A stretch of 64,000 nucleotides of DNA. It comes from Pseudomonadota bacterium. Its GTDB lineage: Bacteria > Pseudomonadota > Gammaproteobacteria > Xanthomonadales > Ahniellaceae. This document shows positions 25,260 to 33,903 of the stretch, in pieces (position 1 is the stretch's first letter; each line of letters starts with the position of its first letter). The position numbers were made by a program, and so were the translations under genes. The DNA lies in the NCBI GenBank assembly GCA_022843465.1, contig JALHNO010000024.1:1-64000 (forward strand), written 5' to 3'. Under the pieces are notes generated by a model, which was given only the letters and a program-made list of their open reading frames with translations, ran no database searches and was not told the DNA's origin.

Positions 25260-26204
25260 TCAAAGCAAGTCAATACCCTCGGCGATGTCGCGGCAGTGCT
25301 GTTCCCACCAGGGGGCGAGCGCGACGTGCGGGAAGGCGGCCGGGAAGGCGGGATCGGCCCAGCGTTCAGCGATCCAGCCGGCGTAATGGATCTGGCGCAT
25401 CAAACGCAGCGGTTCGATCAGGGACAACTCGTTGCGATCAAAGGGACGGAACTGTTCGTAGCCCTCGATGACGGCCTCGCGCTGCGCCTCGCCGCCACTC
25501 ATCAGCATCCACAGATCCTGGATCGCGGGGCCGCTACGGCAATCATCGAGATCGACAAAGTGTGGTCCGGCATCGGTCCACAGTACATTGCCGGGATGGC
25601 AGTCGCCATGCAGGCGCAGAGTCGTCGGCTGAACGCGCTCAAAGGCGTCGTCGATGGCATCGGCGGCATCGCCGACCAGATCCTCATAGCGATCGCGGAT
25701 CGCATCGGGCATCAGTTCGGAATCTCGTGCCGCCAGATGCGGCGTCCACACCAGGGTATCGGCGTCGATGCGCTGGCGATGCGCGAACGCCTGGCGGGCA
25801 CCGACCAGATGGATGCGCGCCAGCAGACGGCCGAGCCACTGGGATACTTCGATGCCTTCAAGATCGGGCGCGCGGCCGCCCTTGCGCGGAAACAGGGCGA
25901 AGCGAAATCCATCATGCAGGAACAGCGTCTGGCCATCGCACACGATGGGCGCGACCACGGGCAACTCGGCCTCCATCAACTCCATCGAAAACGCGTGTTC
26001 CTCCATAATTGCGGCGTCGTTCCAGCGCGCCGGTCGATAGAACTTGGCAATCAGCGGCGCGCTGTCCTCGATGCCGACCTGATAGACGCGATTCTCGAAA
26101 CTGTTCAGCGCCAGCAGGCGGCCATCGGGTACGAAGCCGGCGCGCTCGACTGCGTCGAGCACGGTATCCGGCGAAAGCCCCGCATACGGCTGCGCCGCGC
26201 TCAC
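25260..26204 (-). CDS. srkA: Stress-response Ser/Thr kinase SrkA (YihE)
   Basis: A 314-aa protein of the APH-type kinase fold. Visible features are LNSFENRVYQVG (glycine loop), LIAKFYRP with the ATP-lysine, RLHGDCHPGNVLW with the catalytic Asp (HGD) and FVDLDDCRSGPAIQDLWM as the metal-binding motif. Length fits SrkA (about 328 aa). The start is GTG (26204) and overlaps the upstream thioesterase stop by 4 nt. SrkA is linked to stress response and cell-death protection in E. coli. Confidence 0.92.
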   Translation of the reverse strand: MSAAQPYAGLSPDTVLDAVERAGFVPDGRLLALNSFENRVYQVGIEDSAPLIAKFYRPARWNDAAIMEEHAFSMELMEAELPVVAPIVCDGQTLFLHDGFRFALFPRKGGRAPDLEGIEVSQWLGRLLARIHLVGARQAFAHRQRIDADTLVWTPHLAARDSELMPDAIRDRYEDLVGDAADAIDDAFERVQPTTLRLHGDCHPGNVLWTDAGPHFVDLDDCRSGPAIQDLWMLMSGGEAQREAVIEGYEQFRPFDRNELSLIEPLRLMRQIHYAGWIAERWADPAFPAAFPHVALAPWWEQHCRDIAEGIDLL

Positions 26205-26629
26205 CGGCGCGTCACCACCGCCAGGGTCAGCCGCGATATGCAGACCAGGGCGCCCTCGGCATTCTCGATGCGGATTTCCCAGACCTGGGTCGAACCACCG
26301 ATATGCAGGGGCCGCGCGGTGCCGGTGACCTCGCCGTCGCGGATGCCACGCAGATGGTTGGCATTGATTTCGATACCGACCACGTTGGAGCCATCATCGG
26401 GCCGACACAGCCAGCCGGCCAGCGAGCCCAGGGTCTCGGCGAGCGCCACCGAGGCGCCACCATGCAGCAGTCCGAATGGTTGCCGGGTGCGGGTGTCGAC
26501 CGGCATCGTGCCGCGCAGAAAATCGTCGCCGGCTTCAATGATGCGGATGCCGAGCGTACCGACCATGCAGCCCGCGTTGCGACTGTTGAGAGACTCGATA
26601 TCGAATGACTTCTGGAAGATGCGGCTCAT
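26201..26629 (-). CDS. Hotdog-fold acyl-CoA thioesterase (PaaI / MenI type)
   Basis: A 142-aa single hotdog domain. The signature GTMPVDTRTRQPFGLLHGGA (40-59) carries the HGG motif, with the helix ASVALAETLGSLAG and VVGIEINANHLRGI after it. Enzymes of this kind hydrolyse acyl-CoA thioesters (aryl or dihydroxynaphthoyl-CoA). The substrate is not decided. The start at 26629 is chosen at the typical N-terminus. It is coupled to srkA (stop/start overlap 26201-26204). Confidence 0.88.
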   Translation of the reverse strand: MSRIFQKSFDIESLNSRNAGCMVGTLGIRIIEAGDDFLRGTMPVDTRTRQPFGLLHGGASVALAETLGSLAGWLCRPDDGSNVVGIEINANHLRGIRDGEVTGTARPLHIGGSTQVWEIRIENAEGALVCISRLTLAVVTRR

Positions 26630-26956
26630 GACGGATTCCTGACAGGGATTGCGGCAGTCTACGGCAACTGCACTGGCGGCTCGCGACTGCCACGCGGAGC
26701 GGAGGAGTGCGCGTGCCAACCATCGCAGGAGCGTGCAAGCGCTTGATCCCCTTTCCCGCTTGCGGGGCTCACGACTTGGTCCCCTCTCCCGCTTGCGGGA
26801 GAGGGCAGGGTGAGGGCAAACACGCGAATTCGTCCGGTCTGCGCCATGAGCACCGCGAACCGGCCAGCATTTTCGTAGATCTCGCTCTTCCGGCCCGCGG
26901 CCTGTCTCCCGCAAGCGCGAATAGAGGCCACCACCTGCCTCGCTCGCAGTCACCCC
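26630..26956. repeat. Divergent intergenic region with R2 repeat
   Basis: Between the thioesterase and the ferredoxin reductase, about 330 nt. R2 words (TCCCCTCTCCCGC..GCGGGAGAGGG) lie at about 26750-26815. No gene was seen. Confidence 0.5.
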
Positions 26957-26977
26957 TTGCCTCCACGCCGCCTGGCA

Positions 26978-28078
26978 ATGGGATACTGCGGGCTCTCCTG
27001 TGCCGAGTTTCCGACCTTGCCGTATCGCATAGACATCGTTCCCGGTAACAAATCCTTCAGCGTCGAAGCCGGTGAAACCGTGCTTGATGCCGCGCGCCGT
27101 GCCGGTCTGGCGCTGCCGTATTCCTGTCTCGGTGGCGTCTGCGGCAGCTGCAAGGCCAGCCTGATCAGCGGCAGCTGCGACTATCCGAAGCAGCCACCGC
27201 AGGCACTGACCGCCGCCGAGCGCGCCCATGGCGACGTGCTGCTCTGTCAGGCGGTACCAGCCTGCGATCTGGTGATCAGTGCGCGCGAAGTGCCCAGCGT
27301 CGCCGAACTGCCGCGCCGGATATTGCCCGCCAAGGTCATCGAAAAATCCCTGCTCGCCGAAGACGTGATGCGAATCGTCCTGCAGACGCCAACGAGCCAG
27401 CCGCTGCGCTGGCTGGCCGGACAGTACATTGATGTGCTGCTCGCCGAGGGCAAGCGACGCGCGTTCTCGATTGCCAATGCGCCGCACCAGGGCGATCACA
27501 TCGAACTGCATGTACGCCGCGTGCCCGGTGGTGGTTTCACCCAGACCCTGTTCGATGCCACGCCGGTCGGCACACTGTGGCGCATCGAGGGACCGCTCGG
27601 CACCTTCGTTCCGCGCGAAGACTCCGAGCGGCCGATCATCTTCATGGCCGGCGGCACCGGATTTGCGCCGGTCAAGGCGCTGATCGAACATTTCCTGCAC
27701 CTGGGCTCCACCCGACCGATGCAGTTGTACTGGGGCGCGCGTCGGCAATCGGATCTGTACATGGCCGATCTGCCGCAGAGCTGGCAGCGTCAGCACAGCG
27801 GCTTCCGCTTCGATGCCGTGCTGTCGGAGCCCGATCCCGGAACCCAGGGCGTATGGCGTGCCGGTCAGGTGCATCTGGCCGTGCTCGATGATCACGCCGA
27901 TCTCGGTGGCTACGATCTCTACATGAGCGGGCCGCCCGCGATGATCGAGGTCGCGCGCCATCGCTTCGTCGAGCGCGGCCTGCCCGAACATCGCCTGCAC
28001 TACGACAGCTTTGAATACGCTCCCGACGTGATCGCCGCGATTCTTGCCGCGCGTGCCGGATTGCGTGCCGGGCCCTGA
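26978..28078 (+). CDS. Ferredoxin-linked NAD(P)H:acceptor reductase (AscD / CDP-glucoseen-reductase-like)
   Basis: A 366-aa protein fusing an N-terminal 2Fe-2S ferredoxin (Cys pattern C-x4-C-x2-C then C, from CLGGVCGSC to LLCQA) to an FNR-like FAD domain (RRAFSIANAPHQGD, the RxxS FAD motif) and an NAD(P) domain (IFMAGGTGFAPVKALIEH). Members include CDP-6-deoxy-3,4-glucoseen reductase and other flavin-iron-sulfur reductases. The exact partner is unknown. The start is not secure: TTG at 26957, ATG at 26978 and TTG at 27017 (just before YRIDIV) are all possible. Confidence 0.82.
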   Translation: MGYCGLSCAEFPTLPYRIDIVPGNKSFSVEAGETVLDAARRAGLALPYSCLGGVCGSCKASLISGSCDYPKQPPQALTAAERAHGDVLLCQAVPACDLVISAREVPSVAELPRRILPAKVIEKSLLAEDVMRIVLQTPTSQPLRWLAGQYIDVLLAEGKRRAFSIANAPHQGDHIELHVRRVPGGGFTQTLFDATPVGTLWRIEGPLGTFVPREDSERPIIFMAGGTGFAPVKALIEHFLHLGSTRPMQLYWGARRQSDLYMADLPQSWQRQHSGFRFDAVLSEPDPGTQGVWRAGQVHLAVLDDHADLGGYDLYMSGPPAMIEVARHRFVERGLPEHRLHYDSFEYAPDVIAAILAARAGLRAGP

Positions 28079-28089
28079 GGTCCGTGCCG

Positions 28090-28160
28090 GGCATTTCCGC
28101 GAGATGCCATCCCAAATCCTCGGCGGCGTTGCGATGGCATCTCACAGAGATGCCCTACAG
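28090..28160. repeat. Repeat R4, single copy
   Basis: The GAGATGCC/GGCATCTC pair and CACAGAGATGCCCTACAG, as in the left-edge array. Confidence 0.55.
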
Positions 28161-28189
28161 AAGCCTGATTGCCCGGCATCCTGGCCCAC

Positions 28190-28798
28190 TCAACAATTCA
28201 TGTACTTCCAATTGCGCTGCTTGCCCTCGGCAATCCACGCGATCGCCTGTTCGAGCCGGCGCTGGCGTGTCTCGGCGCGCTTGGCCGCGGCAATCCACTC
28301 GATGTATTCGCGGCGCTGGCCGTCAGTGAATGCGGCAAACACCTGGGCAGCCTTGCGCTGCTTCTTCAAGGCCCGATCCAGGTCGTCCGGCACTGCCAGC
28401 GGCGGCTTGGGCGCGGGTCGTGACGCGCGCAGAGACTTGGGCACAGCCTCACGCTCCACATTCAACTTCATGGCCTGGCGAATGTAAGCGGTCAGTACCT
28501 TCTTCGTTGGCAGATCACGGCAATGCGTGATCCGTCCGAACTGACCCATCGCAGCGCCATCCTGCGCCGCGTCAATCATCACCGTGTTCTTCCAGAACCC
28601 GAACGTCGCATGCTGCTTGAACGCCGCCATCGAACACAGAATGCCGTGATACATGAAGGTGGGCATGCCCCACTTCAGAGTCTCCTCGACCTCCGGGCAA
28701 GCAGCATGCACCGTCTCCCGCAGGAATCGTAGTATCGGCTGTGCAAACTCCGCCGAGCGTCCGATATAGGCATCCACACGCGCATCGCACTTGGGCAT
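28190..28798 (-). CDS. YdeI/OmpD-associated family protein (DUF1801 + OmdA-type tail)
   Basis: A 202-aa protein. Residues about 15-115 are DUF1801 (SAEFAQPILRFLRETVHAACP, KWGMPTFMYHG, FGFWKNTVMI). The C-terminus (about 140-200) carries the bacteriocin-protection YdeI-like signature (LDRALKKQRKAAQVF, YIEWIAAAKRAETRQRRLEQ). The biochemical role is unknown. The start at 28798 opens as MPKCDARVD; the ORF is open to 28810. A pair of REP-like elements follows. Confidence 0.82.
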   Translation of the reverse strand: MPKCDARVDAYIGRSAEFAQPILRFLRETVHAACPEVEETLKWGMPTFMYHGILCSMAAFKQHATFGFWKNTVMIDAAQDGAAMGQFGRITHCRDLPTKKVLTAYIRQAMKLNVEREAVPKSLRASRPAPKPPLAVPDDLDRALKKQRKAAQVFAAFTDGQRREYIEWIAAAKRAETRQRRLEQAIAWIAEGKQRNWKYMNC

Positions 28799-28813
28799 GG
28801 CGTACTCCAATCA

Positions 28814-28870
28814 AAATGGTGCCAGGGACAATTACCGGCCAGAGCATCCAAATTGTCCCTGGCACCATTT
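28814..28870. repeat. REP-like 20-mers, convergent pair (28814-28833, 28851-28870)
   Basis: AAATGGTGCCAGGGACAATT at 28814-28833 and its reverse complement at 28851-28870, both intact. The second ends 1 nt before the VOC gene's stop. Confidence 0.85.
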
Positions 28871-28871
28871 C

Positions 28872-29231
28872 TCAGGAGCCGACCTCGCTCCACACTGCCA
28901 GCTCGTTGCCGCTCGGTTCCAGGAAATGAAATCGGCGGCCACCGGGGAAGGAAAAAATCGGCTTCACGATCTGCCCGCCCGCAGCCGTGACTCTGGCCTG
29001 CGCTTCCTCAAGCGTGTCGGAGCGCAGCACGATGAGCGCGCTGCCACGATCGGTGGTCGCTTTCAGCTCCGATCTGTAGAAGCCACCATCGAGTCCTTCA
29101 TCGGAGAATGCCGTGTAGTCTGGCCCGTAATCGACAAACGACCAGCCGAATGCCGCAACAAAAAACGCCTTGGTGCCCTCAAGATCATGGGCCGGAAATT
29201 CCACGTAGTTGATTTTCTCGTGCTTGCTCAT
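28872..29231 (-). CDS. VOC (glyoxalase / bleomycin resistance) family protein
   Basis: A 119-aa protein made of one VOC domain. It starts INYVEFPAHDLEGTKAFFVA, shows YTAFSDEGLDGGFYR and ends FHFLEPSGNELAVW, where the final Glu and the early His-like position would bind a metal. Function is undetermined. REP-like repeats abut the stop. Confidence 0.88.
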   Translation of the reverse strand: MSKHEKINYVEFPAHDLEGTKAFFVAAFGWSFVDYGPDYTAFSDEGLDGGFYRSELKATTDRGSALIVLRSDTLEEAQARVTAAGGQIVKPIFSFPGGRRFHFLEPSGNELAVWSEVGS

Positions 29232-29407
29232 CGCGATTACCTCGCCCCGGTTTCGTGTACCTGATCGTAGCGGGATGGCGCCAGGGGCAGGAAGGATGTC
29301 GCCCCCAGCAGCTTGCCGCTGTCCTGGCCAACGCCCAGCGAGGCGCAGTGTGCCTGGTGTATTCCCGAGCTACTCAGGGATTGGTGCCGAGTTGCACCCA
29401 ACGGCCT

Positions 29408-30109
29408 CTACTTCTCCGCATCGGGACGGGCGCGCGTCGGTGGTCGTCCGTACAGTCCGGTCAGCCTTGCGATAAGGATCGCCACGAACATGACGCCGAT
29501 CCATTGCTGCAGCATGGCCAGCGCCCGGGCCGCTGGACTGACCGGGGTGATTTCACCATAGCCGGTGCTGGTCAGCGTAGTCATCGAGAAATACACGAGG
29601 TCAGGGTAGCTGACCGTGCCCTTGGGGTTGTTGCTGGCATTGATCAGGATCGCCGCCGGGTCAACGTGTACCACCAGCGCATAGGCACTGGCCCAGAACA
29701 GGGCGAGCAGCACATAAATCCCGGCAATGGCAAACATCTCGTCCAGCGTGATCACTTCATCGCGCAGTACATAGCTGAGTAAGGCGATGACCGCATAGCT
29801 GTGAAACAGCACCTGCGCGCCGAGCATGGCGAGCTCCAGCTGCTCGTGCGCGTAGACCAGATGCAGCAGCTGGAAGGCGATGGTCGGCACCGCAATCACC
29901 CAACCGCTGCTCCATAGCGCAGGTTGCGCACGCAGCAGGCGCACCACCATCAGTACGACAGCGACATCAATCAGTTGCGCCAGTTGCCGTAGCCAACGGG
30001 TCTCGTCGGCAAACGGATAGATCGCGAGGCTCAGCCCCAGACTCAGTACCATCGAAACCGAGGGCTGCTGCCACCAGGGTCGCCTGTTGAGTTCATCCGA
30101 TAGCGTCAT
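29408..30109 (-). CDS. Two-TM-type K+ channel-like membrane protein
   Basis: A 233-aa protein with about five hydrophobic segments. The pore helix and filter are FSMTTLTSTGYGEITPVSPA (about 180), where T-x-G-Y-G is the potassium filter, followed by a final TM helix (MLQQWIGVMFVAILIARLTG). This is the Ion_trans_2 family. The start 30109 is chosen as the ATG in MTLSDELNRR. The N-terminal extension open to 30436 overlaps the REP copy and is not taken. Confidence 0.82.
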   Translation of the reverse strand: MTLSDELNRRPWWQQPSVSMVLSLGLSLAIYPFADETRWLRQLAQLIDVAVVLMVVRLLRAQPALWSSGWVIAVPTIAFQLLHLVYAHEQLELAMLGAQVLFHSYAVIALLSYVLRDEVITLDEMFAIAGIYVLLALFWASAYALVVHVDPAAILINASNNPKGTVSYPDLVYFSMTTLTSTGYGEITPVSPAARALAMLQQWIGVMFVAILIARLTGLYGRPPTRARPDAEK

Positions 30110-30183
30110 CGACCGTATCCCGCAGTTCAGGCGCGCACTGTAGCCGACTTCTTCCCCGGAAAATGATCGCCCCTGTCCTGCCA

Positions 30184-30203
30184 AAATGGTGCCAGGGACA
30201 ATT
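30184..30203. repeat. REP-like 20-mer
   Basis: Intact AAATGGTGCCAGGGACAATT, about 170 nt upstream of the transposase. Confidence 0.85.
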
Positions 30204-30371
30204 ACTGCCGGAACACTCACAAAGCCGGGACCGCTGGAGGCGTCACCAACTCGATCTGCCTTTGGCACCATATGCGTCGGACATTTCTCACGCATTCCCG
30301 CGCAGATTTCGCAGCCCAGAACGGTATCGTTTGCCAGCGACACCACGCCCTCGCGCCGGTGACACTTGGCC

Positions 30372-31070
30372 ATGGCCCGCCAACCCCGACTCGACTTCGC
30401 AAACATTCCGCAGCACGTCGTGCAGCGCGGCAACAACCGAATGCCGTGCTTTCTCGACGATGACGACCGCCAGTACTACCTGCAGTTCCTGCGGCAGGGG
30501 CTATCAAGGTACGACTGCCGCCTGCACGCCTACGTTCTGATGAACAACCACGTCCACCTCTTGTTGACACCTGCGACTGCCGGCGCGGTATCCCGCCTGA
30601 TGCACACGTTCGGCCGCAACTACGCCGGCTTTTTCAATTGGCGTCATGGCCGCACCGGAACCTTGTGGGAGGGGCGATTCAAGGCATGCGTGGTGGATAC
30701 CAGCGCGTACTTTCTGGCCTGCAGTCGCTATATCGAGCTCAACCCGGTGCGCGCGTGGATGACGGCGCGGCCAGAGGACTTCCCCTGGTCGAGTCACGGC
30801 GCGAACGCCGGCTATCGGGCGGATCCGCTGCTGGCACCACATCCGGAGTATCTGGCGCTCGGCGTGGACCAACCGGCCCGGGCCGCTGCCTACCGGGCGC
30901 TGTTTGCCGACGCCTTGAACGATGAATTGATCGCAGAAATCCGCGGGAACCTGCGGCAGGGCAGGGCACTGGGTTCAGACCGGTTCCAGGCCTGGGTGCA
31001 TGCGCAGACCGGCCGTTTTGCCAGGCTGCGCCGAGCGGGGCGACCGCCGATGGCGGGAAACTGTCTCTGA
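30372..31070 (+). CDS. REP-associated tyrosine transposase (RAYT)
   Basis: A 232-aa Y1/HUH-type transposase. The N-terminus (ARQPRLDFANIPQHVVQRGN) is typical of RAYT. The HUH motif is YVLMNNHVHLLLTP (about 56-69), and the catalytic Tyr follows in YFLACSRYIELNPVRA. RAYTs are known to act on nearby REP sequences, usually without moving. Here the likely partner is the 20-bp element that flanks the gene and recurs about 22 times in 28-55 kb. An earlier TTG at 30366 is possible. The ATG at 30372 is used. Confidence 0.92.
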   Translation: MARQPRLDFANIPQHVVQRGNNRMPCFLDDDDRQYYLQFLRQGLSRYDCRLHAYVLMNNHVHLLLTPATAGAVSRLMHTFGRNYAGFFNWRHGRTGTLWEGRFKACVVDTSAYFLACSRYIELNPVRAWMTARPEDFPWSSHGANAGYRADPLLAPHPEYLALGVDQPARAAAYRALFADALNDELIAEIRGNLRQGRALGSDRFQAWVHAQTGRFARLRRAGRPPMAGNCL

Positions 31071-31136
31071 CACCACGTCAGGGCTGACAGCATCGCCGCC
31101 ATGGCGTGCGTTACGCATCGATCATCACGTCCAGCC

Positions 31137-31180
31137 AATTGTCCCTGGCACCATTTCCCTAATTGTCCCTGGCACCATTT
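31137..31180. repeat. REP-like 20-mers, two direct copies (31137-31156, 31161-31180)
   Basis: Both read AATTGTCCCTGGCACCATTT on the plus strand. The second ends 2 nt before the stop of the minus-strand gene at 31183. Confidence 0.85.
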
Positions 31181-31182
31181 CT

Positions 31183-33588
31183 TTAGCGCACGGTCCACCG
31201 GGTCAGCTGCGGCGGCAGGGTTCGTTCTCCGGCCAGTGTGCGGGCGCGTTCGAGTGCGCGCGCCCAGCTGCGTTGGTCGCCGCTGCGCAGATGCAGGCGC
31301 AGCAGCAGCAGCGCAAACTCGTAGTCGTATTCGGCGAGTCCGGAACGCCGGCCGATCAGGGCGCGGGCGTCATCGATGCGATCGGCTGGCAACAGGATAT
31401 CGGCCAGCAGCTGACTGATGGTCAGCACCGACTCGAAATCGTTGCGTGCCTCGGCCTCACGCAGCGCTTCCCGCAGGCTCTGCTCGGCCTCGGCCGCTTG
31501 ACCGTGGCGCAATTGCCAGAGTGCATGGGCCGCGCGCGTGGCGGGAGTGTGCGAGTCCTGCAGCCAGGGTTCCCAGGACTCCGGCCAGTAGTCCTCCACC
31601 GCGACGCCGGCGTCCTGCAGCTGGACGCTTGCCTGGATCTTCAACAGCAGGGCACGATCGCGCAGGCCCTGGGAAAAGCCTTGCTCGGGGACCTGCAATA
31701 CCGAATCGACGGCTTCAATCACCGCCGGCAGGTCGCCGCGTTGCCAGAGCAGCTGGGCGCGCAGCAGCCGTGCGCGCACACATTCGCCGCAGTCGCTGGG
31801 AAGCTGCCCCAGTTCCACCTCCGAAAGCAATTGCTCCGACTCGCGCAGCCGGCCCAGGCCGAGCATGACGCTGGCGCGACTGACGCGCACCCCGGCCTGC
31901 ATCTGCGGATCGATCAGGCGCGGCATCAAAGCCAGCGCGCGATCGCTTTGCTTGAGGGCATCGGGCCAACGCAGCAAGCCGGATTGCAGATCGACCAGGC
32001 CGCTCAGGCTCTTGCTGAGTTCGTTGACCGCGCCGTAGTTCTCGAAGCTGCGCGCGGCCGATTCCATCACCGGAATAGCCTGCAGGATCTGGCCGCGACG
32101 ACTGTCCAGCGCGGCAAAATTGTAAGCGGCGCGCGCCACGCCGAGGTCATCGCCGGCGCTCTCCAGCAGCATCCGTGCCCGTCCCAGTTCGGAAAGGGCC
32201 AGCTCGTCATCGCGCAGGCGCATCGCGACGATGCCACGCCCCATCAAGGCGCGGCCAAGGTCGCGTGGTGTTGCACCGCCTTCGAGCAGGGCGCAGGCCT
32301 TCAGAAAATCCTCGTCACTGGCGGCGTAGTCGCCCAGGCGCAGGGACACCGATCCGCGCGCCACCAGCACCCGACCGCGAAAGACCGGGTCGGATTCCGT
32401 GTTCGGGTCCAACAGCAACTGATCGAGTGCGGCCCGCGATTCGGCATGACGACCGGCGCGAAAATCCAGTTCGGCGCTCAGATAGCGGGCCTCGCGGGTG
32501 TCGCGTTCGGCGTCCGGCAATTCGGTGAGCAGGCGGCGCGCAAGATCGAGTTCGTTGCCGAGCAGGGCGGCGCGAACTTCCTGTTGCGCGACGCTGGGAT
32601 GTGCATCTCCCAATTGCGGACGTCGATCCAGCGCAATCAACAGGGCATCGCTGGCACGCACGCCGGCTTCGATCAGGTCGGCGTGCTGGCCCTCGACCTG
32701 GAGACCCAGACCGCTGCTGCGCTGCCCGTCGAGCTGTACCTGCCAGCCCGAGCTCAGCCGGCGCACCTTGGCCTGCACCACCAGTCCCGCTTGCGCAAGC
32801 CCGCGCACCCGCTCAAGCTCCGCGACAGGATCTGTCTTGCCGCTACCGAGCAGACTGAGCACGCTCTCGCTGGGCGGCACCGCGATGCCACTCTCGCGCA
32901 ATCGGCCCGCGATCAGGTCCATCAGGCCGAGTCGGGCCCAGTCGATATGATCGGAAGCCTGCACCTGCGCCGGCAGCACCAGAGCGCGCAGGGGCGCGCC
33001 GGAGTCGGCAATATCGATCGGCGCCGGCGTCCCGGCTGACCAGCGCGACCATAGCGCCCAGCCCAGCAGCAGGACCGCCGGGACCAGCAGCGCCAGTCGC
33101 CAACGCATCTGATGATCAGCGCGGCTCGGTTGCGCGTCGGCGCCCGATCCTTCTCGTTCCGCTGCCGGCCGTTCGACCTCGGGCCCTGACTGCGGAACCG
33201 GTTCCCAAAGCGCCTGGGTATCCGCGGCCGGCTCAGTCGCTGGCGCGGTCGTGCCAGCTGCAGGCGTTGCCTCTGCGCCCTGCGCCTCGATGCTGCCGAT
33301 CCAGTGATAGCCAAACCCCGCCACCGTGCGAATCACTTTCTGTTCGGCACCGTCATCATGGACCAGCCGTCGCGCCCGCAGCACGATCTGCGCGAGTTGG
33401 GTATCGGAAACGTTTTCGCGGCCCCAGACGTGACGAATCAACTCATCACGGCCGACCGCCCGGCTGCGGTTTTCGACCAGATAGCACAGGCAGTCGAACA
33501 CGCGACGCGGCACGTCGATCGCGCCCTGCGCGTTGCTGAGCAGGCGCGAGGCGGGGTCCAGCGTCAGGCCTGCGAAGCGATAGATCAT
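31183..33588 (-). CDS. CadC-like winged-helix membrane regulator with TPR domain
   Basis: An 801-aa protein. Residues 1-100 form an OmpR/CadC-type winged helix (VPRRVFDCLCYLVENRSRAV, DELIRHVWGRENVSDTQLAQ, VIRTVAGFGYHWIG). After a low-complexity linker comes one transmembrane helix (about 162-182). The long extracytoplasmic part (about 260-800) is rich in TPR-like helices (LRLGDYAASDEDFLKACALL). It is a membrane-bound transcription activator of the CadC type. Target genes are unknown. The start at 33588 (MIYRFAGLTLD) is the natural beginning of the DNA-binding domain. Confidence 0.85.
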   Translation of the reverse strand: MIYRFAGLTLDPASRLLSNAQGAIDVPRRVFDCLCYLVENRSRAVGRDELIRHVWGRENVSDTQLAQIVLRARRLVHDDGAEQKVIRTVAGFGYHWIGSIEAQGAEATPAAGTTAPATEPAADTQALWEPVPQSGPEVERPAAEREGSGADAQPSRADHQMRWRLALLVPAVLLLGWALWSRWSAGTPAPIDIADSGAPLRALVLPAQVQASDHIDWARLGLMDLIAGRLRESGIAVPPSESVLSLLGSGKTDPVAELERVRGLAQAGLVVQAKVRRLSSGWQVQLDGQRSSGLGLQVEGQHADLIEAGVRASDALLIALDRRPQLGDAHPSVAQQEVRAALLGNELDLARRLLTELPDAERDTREARYLSAELDFRAGRHAESRAALDQLLLDPNTESDPVFRGRVLVARGSVSLRLGDYAASDEDFLKACALLEGGATPRDLGRALMGRGIVAMRLRDDELALSELGRARMLLESAGDDLGVARAAYNFAALDSRRGQILQAIPVMESAARSFENYGAVNELSKSLSGLVDLQSGLLRWPDALKQSDRALALMPRLIDPQMQAGVRVSRASVMLGLGRLRESEQLLSEVELGQLPSDCGECVRARLLRAQLLWQRGDLPAVIEAVDSVLQVPEQGFSQGLRDRALLLKIQASVQLQDAGVAVEDYWPESWEPWLQDSHTPATRAAHALWQLRHGQAAEAEQSLREALREAEARNDFESVLTISQLLADILLPADRIDDARALIGRRSGLAEYDYEFALLLLRLHLRSGDQRSWARALERARTLAGERTLPPQLTRWTVR

Positions 33589-33903
33589 CGACTCAATGCT
33601 CCCACCGGATCGAATCCGCGCAATTCCCGGGCGAACTGCCCAAGGCCGAGTCGGAATCCATGGGGCTGAGGCTACAACAGGAAACTGAAACAATTCACCG
33701 TGGCAGTGCAATCCTGTCGCCAGTTGGCGTGGGCCCACCCGATTGCCGGCGGACGCGTCAGTGGAGCGGACCGACTGCGATTGGATTCAGAACGGGAAAG
33801 GGGCCGATCCGATCCGGATCGACCCCTCGAACACCTGGCTGCCGCAGCAGATCAGGCGTGTCTGCCATTCAGCACCGGGCAATCCCGGCGCGTCCAGGCA
33901 GCA
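33589..33903. other. Intergenic gap, convergent to the secreted protein gene
   Basis: About 315 nt with no convincing ORF. Only the hairpin at 33800-33826 stands out. Confidence 0.4.
33800..33826 (-). terminator. Hairpin downstream of the 33904 gene
   Basis: GGGG-C-CGATCC (33800-33810) pairs with GGATCG-A-CCCC (33816-33826) with one internal mismatch and a 5-nt loop. Reading minus, TTTCCCGTT follows, so a weak rho-independent terminator is possible. Confidence 0.4.

Noticed and set aside
26201-28000. A 599-codon ORF extending the thioesterase to 28000
   Set aside because: The upstream part is antisense to the ferredoxin reductase; the conserved protein begins at 26629.
31000-33039. 679-codon plus-strand ORF opposite the CadC-like regulator
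   Set aside because: Antisense shadow; its start crosses REP-like repeats.
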